Source of the DNA: JACNJF01 sp050288105
GTDB taxonomy: Bacteria; Pseudomonadota; Gammaproteobacteria; GCA-001735895
Length of the DNA stretch: 64,000 nt
Direction: 5' to 3'
NCBI GenBank assembly: GCA_050288105.1
Contig: JBNKDE010000004.1
Location: 186,001 to 250,000, forward strand
Part shown: positions 17,212 to 26,874 of the stretch, in pieces
How the letters are laid out: every line of letters starts with the position of its first letter
Numbering within the stretch: position 1 is the stretch's first letter
The notes under the pieces: model-generated
Database searches by the model: none
What the model saw: the letters and a program-made list of their open reading frames with translations, nothing else
What the model was told of the DNA's origin: nothing
Position numbers and translations under genes: made by a program

Positions 17212-18618
17212 ATGAACGCTAGCACTTCAAAAGATTACATCATCGCCGACCTGTCCCTTACCGAATGGGGACGTAAAGAAATCCGCATTGCCGAAACCGA
17301 GATGCCCGGGCTGGTCTCTCTGCGCGGTAAATACGCAGCCGAACTGCCGTTAAAAGGCGCGCGTATCGCTGGAAGTCTGCACATGACCATTCAGACCGCC
17401 GTACTTATTGAAACGCTGATTGCATTGGGTGCAGAAGTTCGCTGGGCTTCCTGTAACATCTTCTCTACGCAGGACCATGCCGCCGCCGCAATCGCCGACA
17501 GCGGTGTACCTGTTTTTGCCTACAAAGGTGAATCACTTGAGGAGTACTGGCAATTCACCCACCGTATTATGGAATGGTCAGATGGCGGCACACCCAACAT
17601 GATCCTGGACGATGGCGGCGACGCAACCCTGCTATTAATCCTGGGCAGCAAGGCCGAGAAAGACATCTCCGTGCTGGATAACCCTGGCAGCGAAGAAGAA
17701 ATTGTCATGTTTAACAGCATTAAAGAGCGCCTGCAAACATCACCTAACTGGTATTCCGAACGCCTGGCCAATATCCGGGGTGTGACCGAAGAAACCACCA
17801 CTGGTGTTCACCGCCTGTATCAGATGCAGGCACGCGGCGAGCTCCCATTCCCCGCCATCAATGTTAATGACTCGGTAACCAAATCGAAATTCGACAATCT
17901 GTATGGCTGCCGTGAATCTCTGGTAGATGGTATCAAGCGCGCCACCGATGTCATGATCGCTGGCAAGATCGCCCTCGTACTCGGTTATGGGGATGTAGGC
18001 AAAGGCTGCGCGCAATCGCTACGCGGCCTGGGCGCGACCGTCTGGGTTACCGAGATTGATCCGATCTGTGCACTGCAGGCCGCCATGGAAGGGTATCGCG
18101 TGGTTACGATGGACGAAGCCTGTAAACAGGCAGATATCTTTGTCACCACCACAGGTAACTTTAATGTCATTAATCACGACCATATGGTTCAAATGAAGAA
18201 TGAGTCTATTGTTTGTAATATCGGTCACTTTGATAACGAAATTGATGTTGCTTCACTCAAAAAATACCAGTGGGAAAACATCAAGCCACAGGTTGATCAC
18301 ATCATTTTCCCCGATGGCAAACGCATCATTCTGCTGGCTGAAGGTCGCCTGGTAAACCTCGGTTGCGCCACCGGTCACCCGAGTTTTGTAATGTCCAACT
18401 CTTTCACCAACCAGACGCTCGCCCAGATTGAGCTATACAATAATACCGGTGACTATACAAATCAGGTATACACGCTGCCCAAGAAGCTGGATGAAGAAGT
18501 TGCACGACTGCACCTGGAGAAAATTGGCGTACAACTGACGACTCTAACCGAACAACAGGCGAAATACATCGACGTGCCAATTGAGGGTCCATACAAACCC
18601 GATCACTACCGCTATTAA
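17212..18618 (+). CDS. ahcY: adenosylhomocysteinase
   Basis: Hydrolyses S-adenosylhomocysteine to adenosine and homocysteine with bound NAD, removing the product inhibitor of methyltransferases. Substrate domain segments (LKGARIAGSLHMTIQTAVLIETL, ASCNIFSTQDHAAAA) precede the NAD-binding loop VLGYGDVGKGCAQSLRGLGA. The C terminus ends in the family signature PFKPDHYRY-like GPYKPDHYRY. 468 residues is the long bacterial form with the extra insert near residues 150-190. Strong SD GGAGG. Expression is probably controlled by the SAH riboswitch immediately upstream. First gene of ahcY-metF-rsmE. Confidence 0.97.
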   Translation: MNASTSKDYIIADLSLTEWGRKEIRIAETEMPGLVSLRGKYAAELPLKGARIAGSLHMTIQTAVLIETLIALGAEVRWASCNIFSTQDHAAAAIADSGVPVFAYKGESLEEYWQFTHRIMEWSDGGTPNMILDDGGDATLLLILGSKAEKDISVLDNPGSEEEIVMFNSIKERLQTSPNWYSERLANIRGVTEETTTGVHRLYQMQARGELPFPAINVNDSVTKSKFDNLYGCRESLVDGIKRATDVMIAGKIALVLGYGDVGKGCAQSLRGLGATVWVTEIDPICALQAAMEGYRVVTMDEACKQADIFVTTTGNFNVINHDHMVQMKNESIVCNIGHFDNEIDVASLKKYQWENIKPQVDHIIFPDGKRIILLAEGRLVNLGCATGHPSFVMSNSFTNQTLAQIELYNNTGDYTNQVYTLPKKLDEEVARLHLEKIGVQLTTLTEQQAKYIDVPIEGPYKPDHYRY

Positions 18619-18633
18619 GCCGGAGTTACTTCG

Positions 18634-19476
18634 ATGTCTAGTCAAGCGCTTGAACTCAGCTATGAGTTCTTTCCGCCACGCACAGATGCCGGCAAGCAGA
18701 CACTGGCCAGAACTCGACTTGATCTGGCCAAACTCAACCCCGCCTTCTTTTCGGTGACCTTTGGTGCGGGCGGCTCTACGCGTGACAAAACCCTGCAGAC
18801 GGTTATCGATATCCAGCAGAACTCCGATGTAGATGCCTGCCCGCATATTACCTGCGTGGGGGCCAGTAACGATGAGATCATTGAGCTGCTGGAAGTTTAC
18901 CGCAGCAACGATATTCATCGCTTACTGGTGCTACGCGGTGACCTGCCTTCAGGCATGGTGGGTATGGGTGAATGCAAAAATGCCAACCAGTTAGTCGAGC
19001 TGGTTCGCTCTCATTTTGGCGAGCAGTTCACCCTGACGGTTGCTGCGTATCCCGAAGCTCACCCCGATTCCAGACATCTGATGAGTGATGTTGAATTTTT
19101 TGTACAAAAAATGAAGGCTGGCGCCGATTCAGCAATTACACAATATTTCTATAACAATGATAGTTACTTTCATTTTATGGATCTATGCATCACGCGCGGG
19201 GTGAGTCAGCCGGTATATCCGGGTATCATGCCCATTGGTAACTTCAGTAGCCTGAAACGTTTCAGCAAGCAATGTGGGGCTGAAATTCCACGCTGGATTA
19301 AGAAAAGCATGGCGGCCTATGAAGATGATTCCGAGTCTCAGCGTCAGCTGGGACTTGAAATCGTAACCCGTCAGTGCGAACAGCTCATTGCCAACGGTGT
19401 TCCAGGATTACACTTTTATACAATGAACCAATCCGCCTTAACCTCTGCTATCCTTCATAACCTGAATCTGGATTAA
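18634..19476 (+). CDS. metF: 5,10-methylenetetrahydrofolate reductase
   Basis: Flavoenzyme reducing methylene-THF to methyl-THF for methionine synthesis. LSYEFFPPRTDAG carries the catalytic Glu of the EFFPP motif, SVTFGAGGSTRDKT follows, and THITC-type PHITCVGAS, LRGDLPSG, and the GADSAITQYFYNND flavin-site segment are all present. 280 residues matches the bacterial MetF without the eukaryotic regulatory domain. It begins 15 bases after ahcY behind CGGAG, so it should share the ahcY transcript and riboswitch control. Confidence 0.96.
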   Translation: MSSQALELSYEFFPPRTDAGKQTLARTRLDLAKLNPAFFSVTFGAGGSTRDKTLQTVIDIQQNSDVDACPHITCVGASNDEIIELLEVYRSNDIHRLLVLRGDLPSGMVGMGECKNANQLVELVRSHFGEQFTLTVAAYPEAHPDSRHLMSDVEFFVQKMKAGADSAITQYFYNNDSYFHFMDLCITRGVSQPVYPGIMPIGNFSSLKRFSKQCGAEIPRWIKKSMAAYEDDSESQRQLGLEIVTRQCEQLIANGVPGLHFYTMNQSALTSAILHNLNLD

Positions 19477-19490
19477 GACTTAACAGCAAG

Positions 19491-20225
19491 ATGCGTTTAT
19501 CGCGTATTTACATTGAAGCGCCGCTTACCACTGGTCAAAGTGTGATACTACCAGTGGACAGGGCGCATTACGTAAAAAATGTATTACGCCTGAACGAAAC
19601 GCATCAAATTGAGCTATTTAACGGTACCGAGCCAGTTGATTATCTGGCCCAGATCAGGCTGGACGGTAAACACGTCGCTGCGCAGTTATTGTCTTCTACC
19701 CAGAAATACAATGACCCAGCTATCGATATTCGGCTCATTCAGGCGCTCGGGCGATCAGAGCATAATGATCTTATCGTACAGAAAGCTACCGAGCTGGGTA
19801 TTAGTCAGATTGTCTTTTTCAATGCTGAGCGCACCCAGTTACCGATTAAATCATCGCGCTTAGAAAAAAAGATCTCACACTGGAAATCTATTGCTATCAG
19901 TGCCTGCGAGCAATGCAATCGTAATCTGCTTCCTCAAATCAGTTTTTCACGTTCACTCGACGAATGCCTCGTACACATCCGTTCGGGCAATGGCATCCTG
20001 CTCGATTTTGCAGGTGAAAAATTCTCACAGATCGCAGAACGTTTAAGCCCGGTTACTCCTTTATATGTCGTGATTGGGCCGGAAGGTGGTCTAAACCCGG
20101 CAGAAGTTCACCAACTAACCGAAAGCGAATTACTCCCGTGCAACATAGGACCGAGGGTGTTACGAATGGAATCAGCTGCAATAAGCGCGATTACACTGGT
20201 ACAGCATTATCTGGGGGATATGTAA
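19491..20225 (+). CDS. rsmE: 16S rRNA m3U1498 methyltransferase RsmE
   Basis: SPOUT-family enzyme that N3-methylates U1498 of 16S rRNA using S-adenosylmethionine. An N-terminal PUA-like domain (MRLSRIYIEAPL...HYVKNVLRLNETHQIELFNG) precedes the knotted methyltransferase domain with ERTQLPIKSSRLEKKISHWKSIAISACEQCNR and the SAM-binding knot VVIGPEGGLNPAEV and LGPRVLRMESAAI-like IGPRVLRMESAAISAI. 244 residues is standard. It follows metF by 14 bases, placing a SAM-consuming rRNA methylase in the SAH-controlled transcript. It converges on chpC. Confidence 0.95.
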   Translation: MRLSRIYIEAPLTTGQSVILPVDRAHYVKNVLRLNETHQIELFNGTEPVDYLAQIRLDGKHVAAQLLSSTQKYNDPAIDIRLIQALGRSEHNDLIVQKATELGISQIVFFNAERTQLPIKSSRLEKKISHWKSIAISACEQCNRNLLPQISFSRSLDECLVHIRSGNGILLDFAGEKFSQIAERLSPVTPLYVVIGPEGGLNPAEVHQLTESELLPCNIGPRVLRMESAAISAITLVQHYLGDM

Positions 20226-20245
20226 GTCAAATATTCAGTTGCGGC

Positions 20246-20701
20246 TTAATTGAGTACCTGTTGTTTCAAGCTGGTCAGGATGGCATCAAGGTTGGGGATG
20301 TATAACTGATCCATCATAGCATCCGCCTGGGTTACCAGATATTGGCAGCCCACCTCAACATTGGCCTCGATCAGGCGCTCTTCCTCTGCCAGATATGCGC
20401 GTGGGATATCCTGCAAAATAATACCGAAATAGGGCATATCGAGGCCGCCATTAATATCGTAGACCACTGCAATTCGACTTCGCGGACCCGGCTCAACCGA
20501 AGTACTTTGGCACATTTTTTCAATGGATATCACCGGAACCATGACGCCACGCCAGGAGATCTTCCCATCGTACCAGTCAGGGCCCTCTCCAGGTATTTCA
20601 GGTGGCGTATATCCGATAATCTCTGCAACCGCTGAATTCGGTAATAACAGCGACATCTCTAGCAGAGGGAGTTGCATACATCGAATAGCATTTTCAGCCA
20701 T
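20246..20701 (-). CDS. chpC: CheW-like adaptor of the pilus chemosensory system
   Basis: Single CheW domain of 151 residues (LPLLEMSLLLPNSAVAEIIGYTPP, then KISWRGVMVPVISIEKM and ISRIAVVYDINGG). It is predicted to link receptors to the ChpA kinase. It begins 23 bases after chpA and is last in the pilGHIJ-chpA cluster, the place of chpC in Pseudomonas; this position is the main reason for the name. ChpC-type proteins are divergent CheW paralogues, and this one likewise keeps the fold but few conserved residues. Confidence 0.8.
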   Translation of the reverse strand: MAENAIRCMQLPLLEMSLLLPNSAVAEIIGYTPPEIPGEGPDWYDGKISWRGVMVPVISIEKMCQSTSVEPGPRSRIAVVYDINGGLDMPYFGIILQDIPRAYLAEEERLIEANVEVGCQYLVTQADAMMDQLYIPNLDAILTSLKQQVLN

Positions 20702-20724
20702 AATCTAGTTCGCTCTGTGATTTA

Positions 20725-23700
20725 TCATTTGCCCACCAGCTCAGCAATATTTTCTATTAACTCTGCTTCCTGGTAAGGTTTACCCATATATTTACTCACA
20801 CCTAACTCCATCGCATGGTCACGATGCTTGGCGCCCGTACGTGAGGTAATCATAATGATTGGAATATGTCGATAGCGAGCTTCATTGCGCATATGTAAGG
20901 CCAGCTCGAAACCATCCATACGGGGCATTTCAATATCGAGCAACATCACGTCAGGATTGGTCTCTTCCAGCTGCGCCAGGGCATCAACACCATCTTTGGC
21001 AGTCACCACTTCGTAATGATGTCGAGTCAGTAGCTTGGTCGCAACACGCCGCATCGTGATTGAGTCATCCACCACCATCACTGTTTTCTGTGCAGCTTCC
21101 GGTTTTTCAGGAGCAGCCCGGTCAACGCTGTCAGCGGTAATCACATGCGTTGAAACACCATGGCGAATTAGACCATTGATATCCAGAATCAACACCACCG
21201 CACCATCAGCCAGTATGCTGGCACCCGACAGTCCTTTCACCTGGCTCAGGTGACGCCCCAGAGGCTTAACTACAATTTCGCGGTTACCCAGAATTTCATC
21301 GATATGAAGGGCAATTCTCAAATCGCCAGAGCGCAACAGGATAACGGGCACTTTGGCCATCGTATCTGAAACCTGATAGCCACTGGTCACATCAACAAGC
21401 ACTGACAGATAGTGCAGACTGTACTGCTGCCCTGCGTAATCCAGAAGCGGTTTTTCATGCTGGTAAAAATCCACCATCTGATCGGCTTCGATACGCGTAA
21501 TACCTTCGATATTGATTAAAGGCAGGGCATAAGATTCTTCTCCCGCACGCACTAAAATCGCCTGATTTATAGACAGTGTAAACGGCAGCCTGGCGGTAAA
21601 AACGGTACCCGTAGGACTGGTTGAGATCTGCAAAGTGCCACCCAGTTGCTTGATACCCGTGTCCACAACGTCCATACCGACACCACGACCTGACACCTGG
21701 GAGACATGATCAGCCGTACTAAACCCAGGCTCGAGAATAAACTGAATAACATCGTTATCCTCAATTTCTTCATGTTCGCCCAGTAAACCCAGCTGTAACG
21801 CCCTGCTTCTAACTTTATCGACATTAACCCCAGCGCCATCATCACTAATCTTGAGCACCACATCTGATCCGTCACGCGATACAGCGATGAGAATCGTTCC
21901 TGTTTCAGGCTTGCCTTTTTCAACCCTTTCCATCGGGCTTTCTATGCCATGTGAAATCGCATTCCGAATGATATGTTCAAGCGGCGCCACCATACGATCC
22001 AGCACCTTAATATCAACTTCGTTCTGTTCACCCGTGATCTTTAACTCGGCTTTCTTCCCTAACTCGGTGCTGGTTTGGCGCACCAGCCTTCTGAGGCGGG
22101 AAGTCAATCCGGAGAAACGAACCATGCGGCTACGAATCAGTCCATCCTGTAAATCGGTATTTATGCGCGACTGCTGCAGTAGTAAGGTTTCAGAATCTTT
22201 GACCTGATCTCCCAGAATGCCCTGTAAGCTGGATAAGTCATCAACAGATTCGCTAAGCGATTTTGAAAGCTGCTGTATCTGTGTATAACGATCCATCTCC
22301 AGAGGATCAAAGTTCTTGGCCTGCTCTGTATCCTGGCGATGACTGAAATGTATCTGCGCATCGGTCTCGGCTTCAAGGTCGCGCAACTGTTTTTTGAGGC
22401 GAGAGATGGTTTGACCAAGCTCACCCAGATGACTACCGAACGAACTGACCTGCTGCTCCATACGAGCCCGGTAAATACTCACTTCACCTGCAGAATTCAC
22501 CAGGTTATCCAGTAACTCTGATCGTACCTTAACCACATCACGGTCAGCGGTTCGACGGTCAATATGTTTCTCTTCCTGACGCTCTGAAATCTCTGCAGCA
22601 GGGCTTTCAACGGACTCTTCTGCCTGAGGCGTCGCTGCGTCGTCCTTCTGATCCTGCGCTGAAGACAGGTCATCCTGTTTATTTTCTGATCCGGTACTCG
22701 CTACACTAACGCCTCGCAACGCCTTGATGTTGTTGATTTGCTGTTGCGCAGCATCAGGCTTTTGATGATTCCTGGCCTGTTCTACCTGATGCTGTAGAAA
22801 ATCAAAGCAGTCATGCAGCACATCAATTAACTCGTCAGACTTTTCAACACGATTATCGATGAGTGCAATAAACAATGATTCCAGCTCATGACTAAGGTCA
22901 CTAATCTCTAATATATCCGCCATCCTGGCACCCCCTTTCAGGGTATGCAGATAGCGTTGTAACTCCATTACCAAACCAAAATCGGGGCTGTCTTCGTTAT
23001 CATCCTGTTCCGACCAGGCCTGCAAGGTGTGATCACTCATTTCGAGTAAATCAGTCGCTTCCTCGATAAAGATCTCAACTAGCTCATCATCAAACTCAAC
23101 ATCTGAGCCGGAAACCGAGCTTGGGTGCTCTGACTCGTTCATCATGGTCAGAGTGTCTACAAAATGATTGGCTGACTGGTCGTTCTGAGCGGGTAGCTCA
23201 ACCGTATGGTTATCCAGCTGTTCCAGTAGAGATTGCAGGTCCTGTGTGAGCTGCAGCGGCACTTCGGGCATGCGTCGTTGCTCAACCAGCTCCGAAGTCA
23301 TTTGATGGATTGCATCATGCCCCTGCTGATAGAGATCCAGCGCTTCCATATCAAGAGCCGTTCCCTGCTCCAGAAGTATCTTTAATGGCTTTTCAAGCAG
23401 GGTTGCAAGAGCACCTATGGCAGTAATATCTGCGGTACGAGAAGCACCATTAATGGTATGCAGCGAGCGGTAAAGATCTTCTGACGGTATTAACTCCCCT
23501 GCCGCACGGGAAGCTTCAAGGGCGGAATTTACGGTGTTTAGGTGCGACTCTACCTCTTGTTGGTAGATGATCAGGAGTTCCGGGTCGATTTGCAGGTCTG
23601 CTGGTTTGTTCGATTCTGGGCTTTCGTTCAGGGGTTCCCCTACCTCTCCGCCAGGCATCTCTGCTGCTTCGCTGGATACGAAAGGGTCAGGAGGGGTCTC

Positions 23701-26700
23701 CTCTTGCTCATTAGGCAGATCAGTCTCGGGCGAACCAGCCAGATTCAAACCATCTGATTCTGAGGCTGGAGCGCTGTCTCCGCCATCATCGCCCTGAATT
23801 TCCGCTTCAGCCGTCTCAGTAGCATCCAGCTCAACCTCATCAAAACCCGTCAGCGGTTCGAAAACTATAGATTCTTCAGAATCACCGATAGATTCAGGCT
23901 CGACAGAAAGCTCAGCACTTAATTGATCAAAATCCAGTTCGGCATCAACACTATCTTGATCTTCAGCCACCTCGATCGCTGATTCATCAGTTAGCGCAAC
24001 TTCTGAAACTGCTTCTGCGGTGATTTCCTCTATTACTTCCGGCTGTATTTCCGGCTGATCATCGACTTCCAGCTCAGCTTCAGTCGTCACACTGAGGTCT
24101 TCTCCTGAATGATCCGTATCCGGCTCCTCAACAGCATCTTCGTCATCCTGATCAGTAGCTGTTGATACTGTTATGGGTTCACTATTCAGTTGCTGAGACT
24201 GGCGAATCTCTAACACCTGGTGCGCCTTAAACTCAGCCAGTGAGCGTGCCAAACCTCTCAGATAGGCGACATCCGCAGTAGGGGGCACATTCGTTTTCAG
24301 CTCTTCAACCAGTTGAGGGAGTGCTTCAGCCGCAAGCCCTATAGCGTCAATCACCTGGGTCGTAGGTGCCACCGTCTTTTCGATAACGCGGTTGAGCAAG
24401 CTTTCAAAATCCCAGGCAAACTCACCAATTTTCATTGCGCCTACCAGTCGTCCGCTTCCCTTAATGGTATGAAACGAACGCCGTATATTTTTTAACGCAT
24501 TCTCATCTTCTGGGTGCAGCTTCCAGTCTTTTTGTAACTGCAGTATATTCTCGGACTCTTCTTCAGCCTCTTCCAGGTAGATGCTCAGAATCTCTTCATC
24601 ACTGCCAGGTTTCAGCACGGGCTGATCATCGTCTACTGGTATGATCTGCACTGATTCTGGTGCTAGCTGCGGCTCTGCATCCGCTTCGGCATCGTCTTCT
24701 ATCTCATCATCTTCGTCACTAACGAGATCTTCTGCGGTAATGACAGCTTCTTCCTGCTCCACCCCATCCAGCGCTTCGTCCTTCGGTTCGGGTTCTGGAG
24801 TTTCCGGCTCTAACAGAAGGAATGAGTCTTCGTCCTGCTGTTCGACAATCTGAATATCATCTTGCTCAAAGATCGCATCATCAGAAGCATCAAGGGCAGC
24901 CACTTCGTCATCTTCAATGACCAGGGCGTCTGATATCTGCTCCAGATCTTCACTGATGTCGTTGACGACTTCTTCCGCCTCTACACTGCTAGATAGCGCT
25001 TCCAGGGCACTGGATTGATCGGAGTCATCAGAGAGGTCTGATTCCATATTACGCAGATCAACATCTGACAGATCGTCTTCATCGATGATCTGGATATCTT
25101 CTTCATCCTCGATCAGCAGATTTTCCTGATCCGAGAAATTTCCGTCCAGAGCAGGTGCTGATGTGGTTTTACCCTCTAACAGCAGTTGCAGTTGCGAGTC
25201 TGCAAAATCAAGAATAGAGTCTGCATCACTGCGTTGCTCTCCGAGCGCTTCGAGAAAATATTCAATACTGACCACAACCTGAGAAAGCTGATCCAGTCTT
25301 CTGGTATCCATAAATTCGACAATATCCTGATCCTTCAGGTAATCAACCAGGCCTTCTACTACAGCAACGGCATTGTTCTGGTTCAACAACTGCATTGCGC
25401 CACGGGTTTCCATCAACAGCGTCTGACACAGCTGCAGGTTTTCCTGTTTGGTGGAGTCCTTGATGAAATCGAGGATTGCATCTTTAACTTTCTGTACGTC
25501 ATCCAGAGCTGCGGTAACCACAGCGGATAACATATTATCCATTTCAAAGTTTATCGATGCCGCAGTGGATGATTCGGCTTCGCTACTATTTTTGGGTAAC
25601 TGGCCCTTGTGCAATAACTCAAGTGCCTGGTCGATCTGGATTAATTCCGCAGCCATCGCCAGTAACTTTTCGTGATCAGGCGGGGAAACGCCTTCAACCA
25701 CCTCGTTGATCATCTTGATCTGTGCTTCAATCATCTGGCGCTGAGGACCGAGTCCTATCATCGCCAGCGTATCCGAAATCACATGCAAATCCTTGGGAAT
25801 CAGCTTGAGCTGATCGGTCATGGCAAGATCGCCAGTGACATAAACTTCCAGCGCTGATTTAACTTCTTCAAGATCTGCCTGAACCGCATCAGCGACTGTC
25901 TTGAGCAACTCCTGATTAGGACCTGCAATACTACTGACCGAGTCTCCGGGTTCTTTTTCTGCGGGCAGGAACTGCTCCAGTCGATAGGCAGTTTTTATAG
26001 CCTGACTTTTGGGCCCATCACACTCGGGTTGTGCGATGTAGTACAAAAGGTTTTTGATTAATTCGATTGGTTGCTGATGCAACAGGGCACGTTCGCCATA
26101 CAGCATGGTGATACGCAAGGCTTGATCTACCTTACCCATTAGCATTTTGACTGAAACACCCAGTGGCAGGTCATCGCGTGCGACGGATTCAATCAATGCG
26201 CCAACAATCCACCAGAAGCGGGCTACCTGTTCGGAGCTTGAACGCTCTTCCAGCACTGCACAGATTTTTTCCAGTCTCTTCAGATTGGAATCGACCTCCT
26301 TATCACGAATCACCCCTAGCAGGGAAAACTGGTAAGCAGGCCTGATTTTTTTTGCCAGTAAACGCGAAGCCTGATTCTGTGCATCGTCGATTGAATCTTC
26401 TTCATTATCATCCGTGTGCATGGATAAATCAGGAAGAAACAGCAGCTTCTCTGAGAACAGATCCTCATTCTTGGCGGCACGGATATCATTCAGTAAGGGC
26501 AGGATAGCGATTGGAATATCCTTGTACCCAGCCTGAATATGCTCCAGATAATCCGGTAACTGAAGAACGGCCCTCAGGAGCACCTCTAGCGCTGTTTCAT
26601 CTACCTGGGGTTTGGATGCAATATACTCACAAAGAGACCCCATCTCTTCTGTTAACATAGCAGCGCCATACTGCTCAATCATCGTCAGTACACCCTGAAG

Positions 26701-26856
26701 GTCTGACAGTTCACTGGTCACCGATTCGAGTATTTTCGTGTCATTATCTTCAATGAACAAATTCAACTCGCCACGGATAATGGCCAGATTTTCATCGATA
26801 GACTTTTTCACCCATCCCAAGGCGCTCTGTTTTATGGATGTGTGTTTAAAATCCAT
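20725..26856 (-). CDS. chpA: giant hybrid CheA kinase of type IV pili, ChpA
   Basis: Histidine kinase controlling twitching motility. Residues 1-580 are helical, with FimL/Hpt-like segments lacking a phosphorylatable His motif. Three canonical Hpt domains follow, with His796 (FHTIKGSGR), His1133 (LHTINGASR) and His1304 (LHTLKGGAR), separated by long Asp/Glu-rich linkers (about 585-770 and 895-1095). Then come dimerisation, the ATPase (HIIRNAISHGIESP, DDGAGV, GRGVGMDVV), a CheW domain and a C-terminal receiver with Asp1974 (MLLDIEMPRMDG). At 2043 residues it is shorter than P. aeruginosa ChpA (2472 residues, more phosphotransfer domains). It follows pilJ by 18 bases and precedes chpC. Confidence 0.95.
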   Translation of the reverse strand: MDFKHTSIKQSALGWVKKSIDENLAIIRGELNLFIEDNDTKILESVTSELSDLQGVLTMIEQYGAAMLTEEMGSLCEYIASKPQVDETALEVLLRAVLQLPDYLEHIQAGYKDIPIAILPLLNDIRAAKNEDLFSEKLLFLPDLSMHTDDNEEDSIDDAQNQASRLLAKKIRPAYQFSLLGVIRDKEVDSNLKRLEKICAVLEERSSSEQVARFWWIVGALIESVARDDLPLGVSVKMLMGKVDQALRITMLYGERALLHQQPIELIKNLLYYIAQPECDGPKSQAIKTAYRLEQFLPAEKEPGDSVSSIAGPNQELLKTVADAVQADLEEVKSALEVYVTGDLAMTDQLKLIPKDLHVISDTLAMIGLGPQRQMIEAQIKMINEVVEGVSPPDHEKLLAMAAELIQIDQALELLHKGQLPKNSSEAESSTAASINFEMDNMLSAVVTAALDDVQKVKDAILDFIKDSTKQENLQLCQTLLMETRGAMQLLNQNNAVAVVEGLVDYLKDQDIVEFMDTRRLDQLSQVVVSIEYFLEALGEQRSDADSILDFADSQLQLLLEGKTTSAPALDGNFSDQENLLIEDEEDIQIIDEDDLSDVDLRNMESDLSDDSDQSSALEALSSSVEAEEVVNDISEDLEQISDALVIEDDEVAALDASDDAIFEQDDIQIVEQQDEDSFLLLEPETPEPEPKDEALDGVEQEEAVITAEDLVSDEDDEIEDDAEADAEPQLAPESVQIIPVDDDQPVLKPGSDEEILSIYLEEAEEESENILQLQKDWKLHPEDENALKNIRRSFHTIKGSGRLVGAMKIGEFAWDFESLLNRVIEKTVAPTTQVIDAIGLAAEALPQLVEELKTNVPPTADVAYLRGLARSLAEFKAHQVLEIRQSQQLNSEPITVSTATDQDDEDAVEEPDTDHSGEDLSVTTEAELEVDDQPEIQPEVIEEITAEAVSEVALTDESAIEVAEDQDSVDAELDFDQLSAELSVEPESIGDSEESIVFEPLTGFDEVELDATETAEAEIQGDDGGDSAPASESDGLNLAGSPETDLPNEQEETPPDPFVSSEAAEMPGGEVGEPLNESPESNKPADLQIDPELLIIYQQEVESHLNTVNSALEASRAAGELIPSEDLYRSLHTINGASRTADITAIGALATLLEKPLKILLEQGTALDMEALDLYQQGHDAIHQMTSELVEQRRMPEVPLQLTQDLQSLLEQLDNHTVELPAQNDQSANHFVDTLTMMNESEHPSSVSGSDVEFDDELVEIFIEEATDLLEMSDHTLQAWSEQDDNEDSPDFGLVMELQRYLHTLKGGARMADILEISDLSHELESLFIALIDNRVEKSDELIDVLHDCFDFLQHQVEQARNHQKPDAAQQQINNIKALRGVSVASTGSENKQDDLSSAQDQKDDAATPQAEESVESPAAEISERQEEKHIDRRTADRDVVKVRSELLDNLVNSAGEVSIYRARMEQQVSSFGSHLGELGQTISRLKKQLRDLEAETDAQIHFSHRQDTEQAKNFDPLEMDRYTQIQQLSKSLSESVDDLSSLQGILGDQVKDSETLLLQQSRINTDLQDGLIRSRMVRFSGLTSRLRRLVRQTSTELGKKAELKITGEQNEVDIKVLDRMVAPLEHIIRNAISHGIESPMERVEKGKPETGTILIAVSRDGSDVVLKISDDGAGVNVDKVRSRALQLGLLGEHEEIEDNDVIQFILEPGFSTADHVSQVSGRGVGMDVVDTGIKQLGGTLQISTSPTGTVFTARLPFTLSINQAILVRAGEESYALPLINIEGITRIEADQMVDFYQHEKPLLDYAGQQYSLHYLSVLVDVTSGYQVSDTMAKVPVILLRSGDLRIALHIDEILGNREIVVKPLGRHLSQVKGLSGASILADGAVVLILDINGLIRHGVSTHVITADSVDRAAPEKPEAAQKTVMVVDDSITMRRVATKLLTRHHYEVVTAKDGVDALAQLEETNPDVMLLDIEMPRMDGFELALHMRNEARYRHIPIIMITSRTGAKHRDHAMELGVSKYMGKPYQEAELIENIAELVGK

Positions 26857-26874
26857 ATCTGACCTATACCTTTA

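Noticed and set aside
24641..24853. Ser-rich open frame antisense to chpA
   Set aside because: It mirrors the Asp/Glu-rich linker codons of chpA (GAT/GAA read backward give Ser/Phe), with no ribosome binding site.
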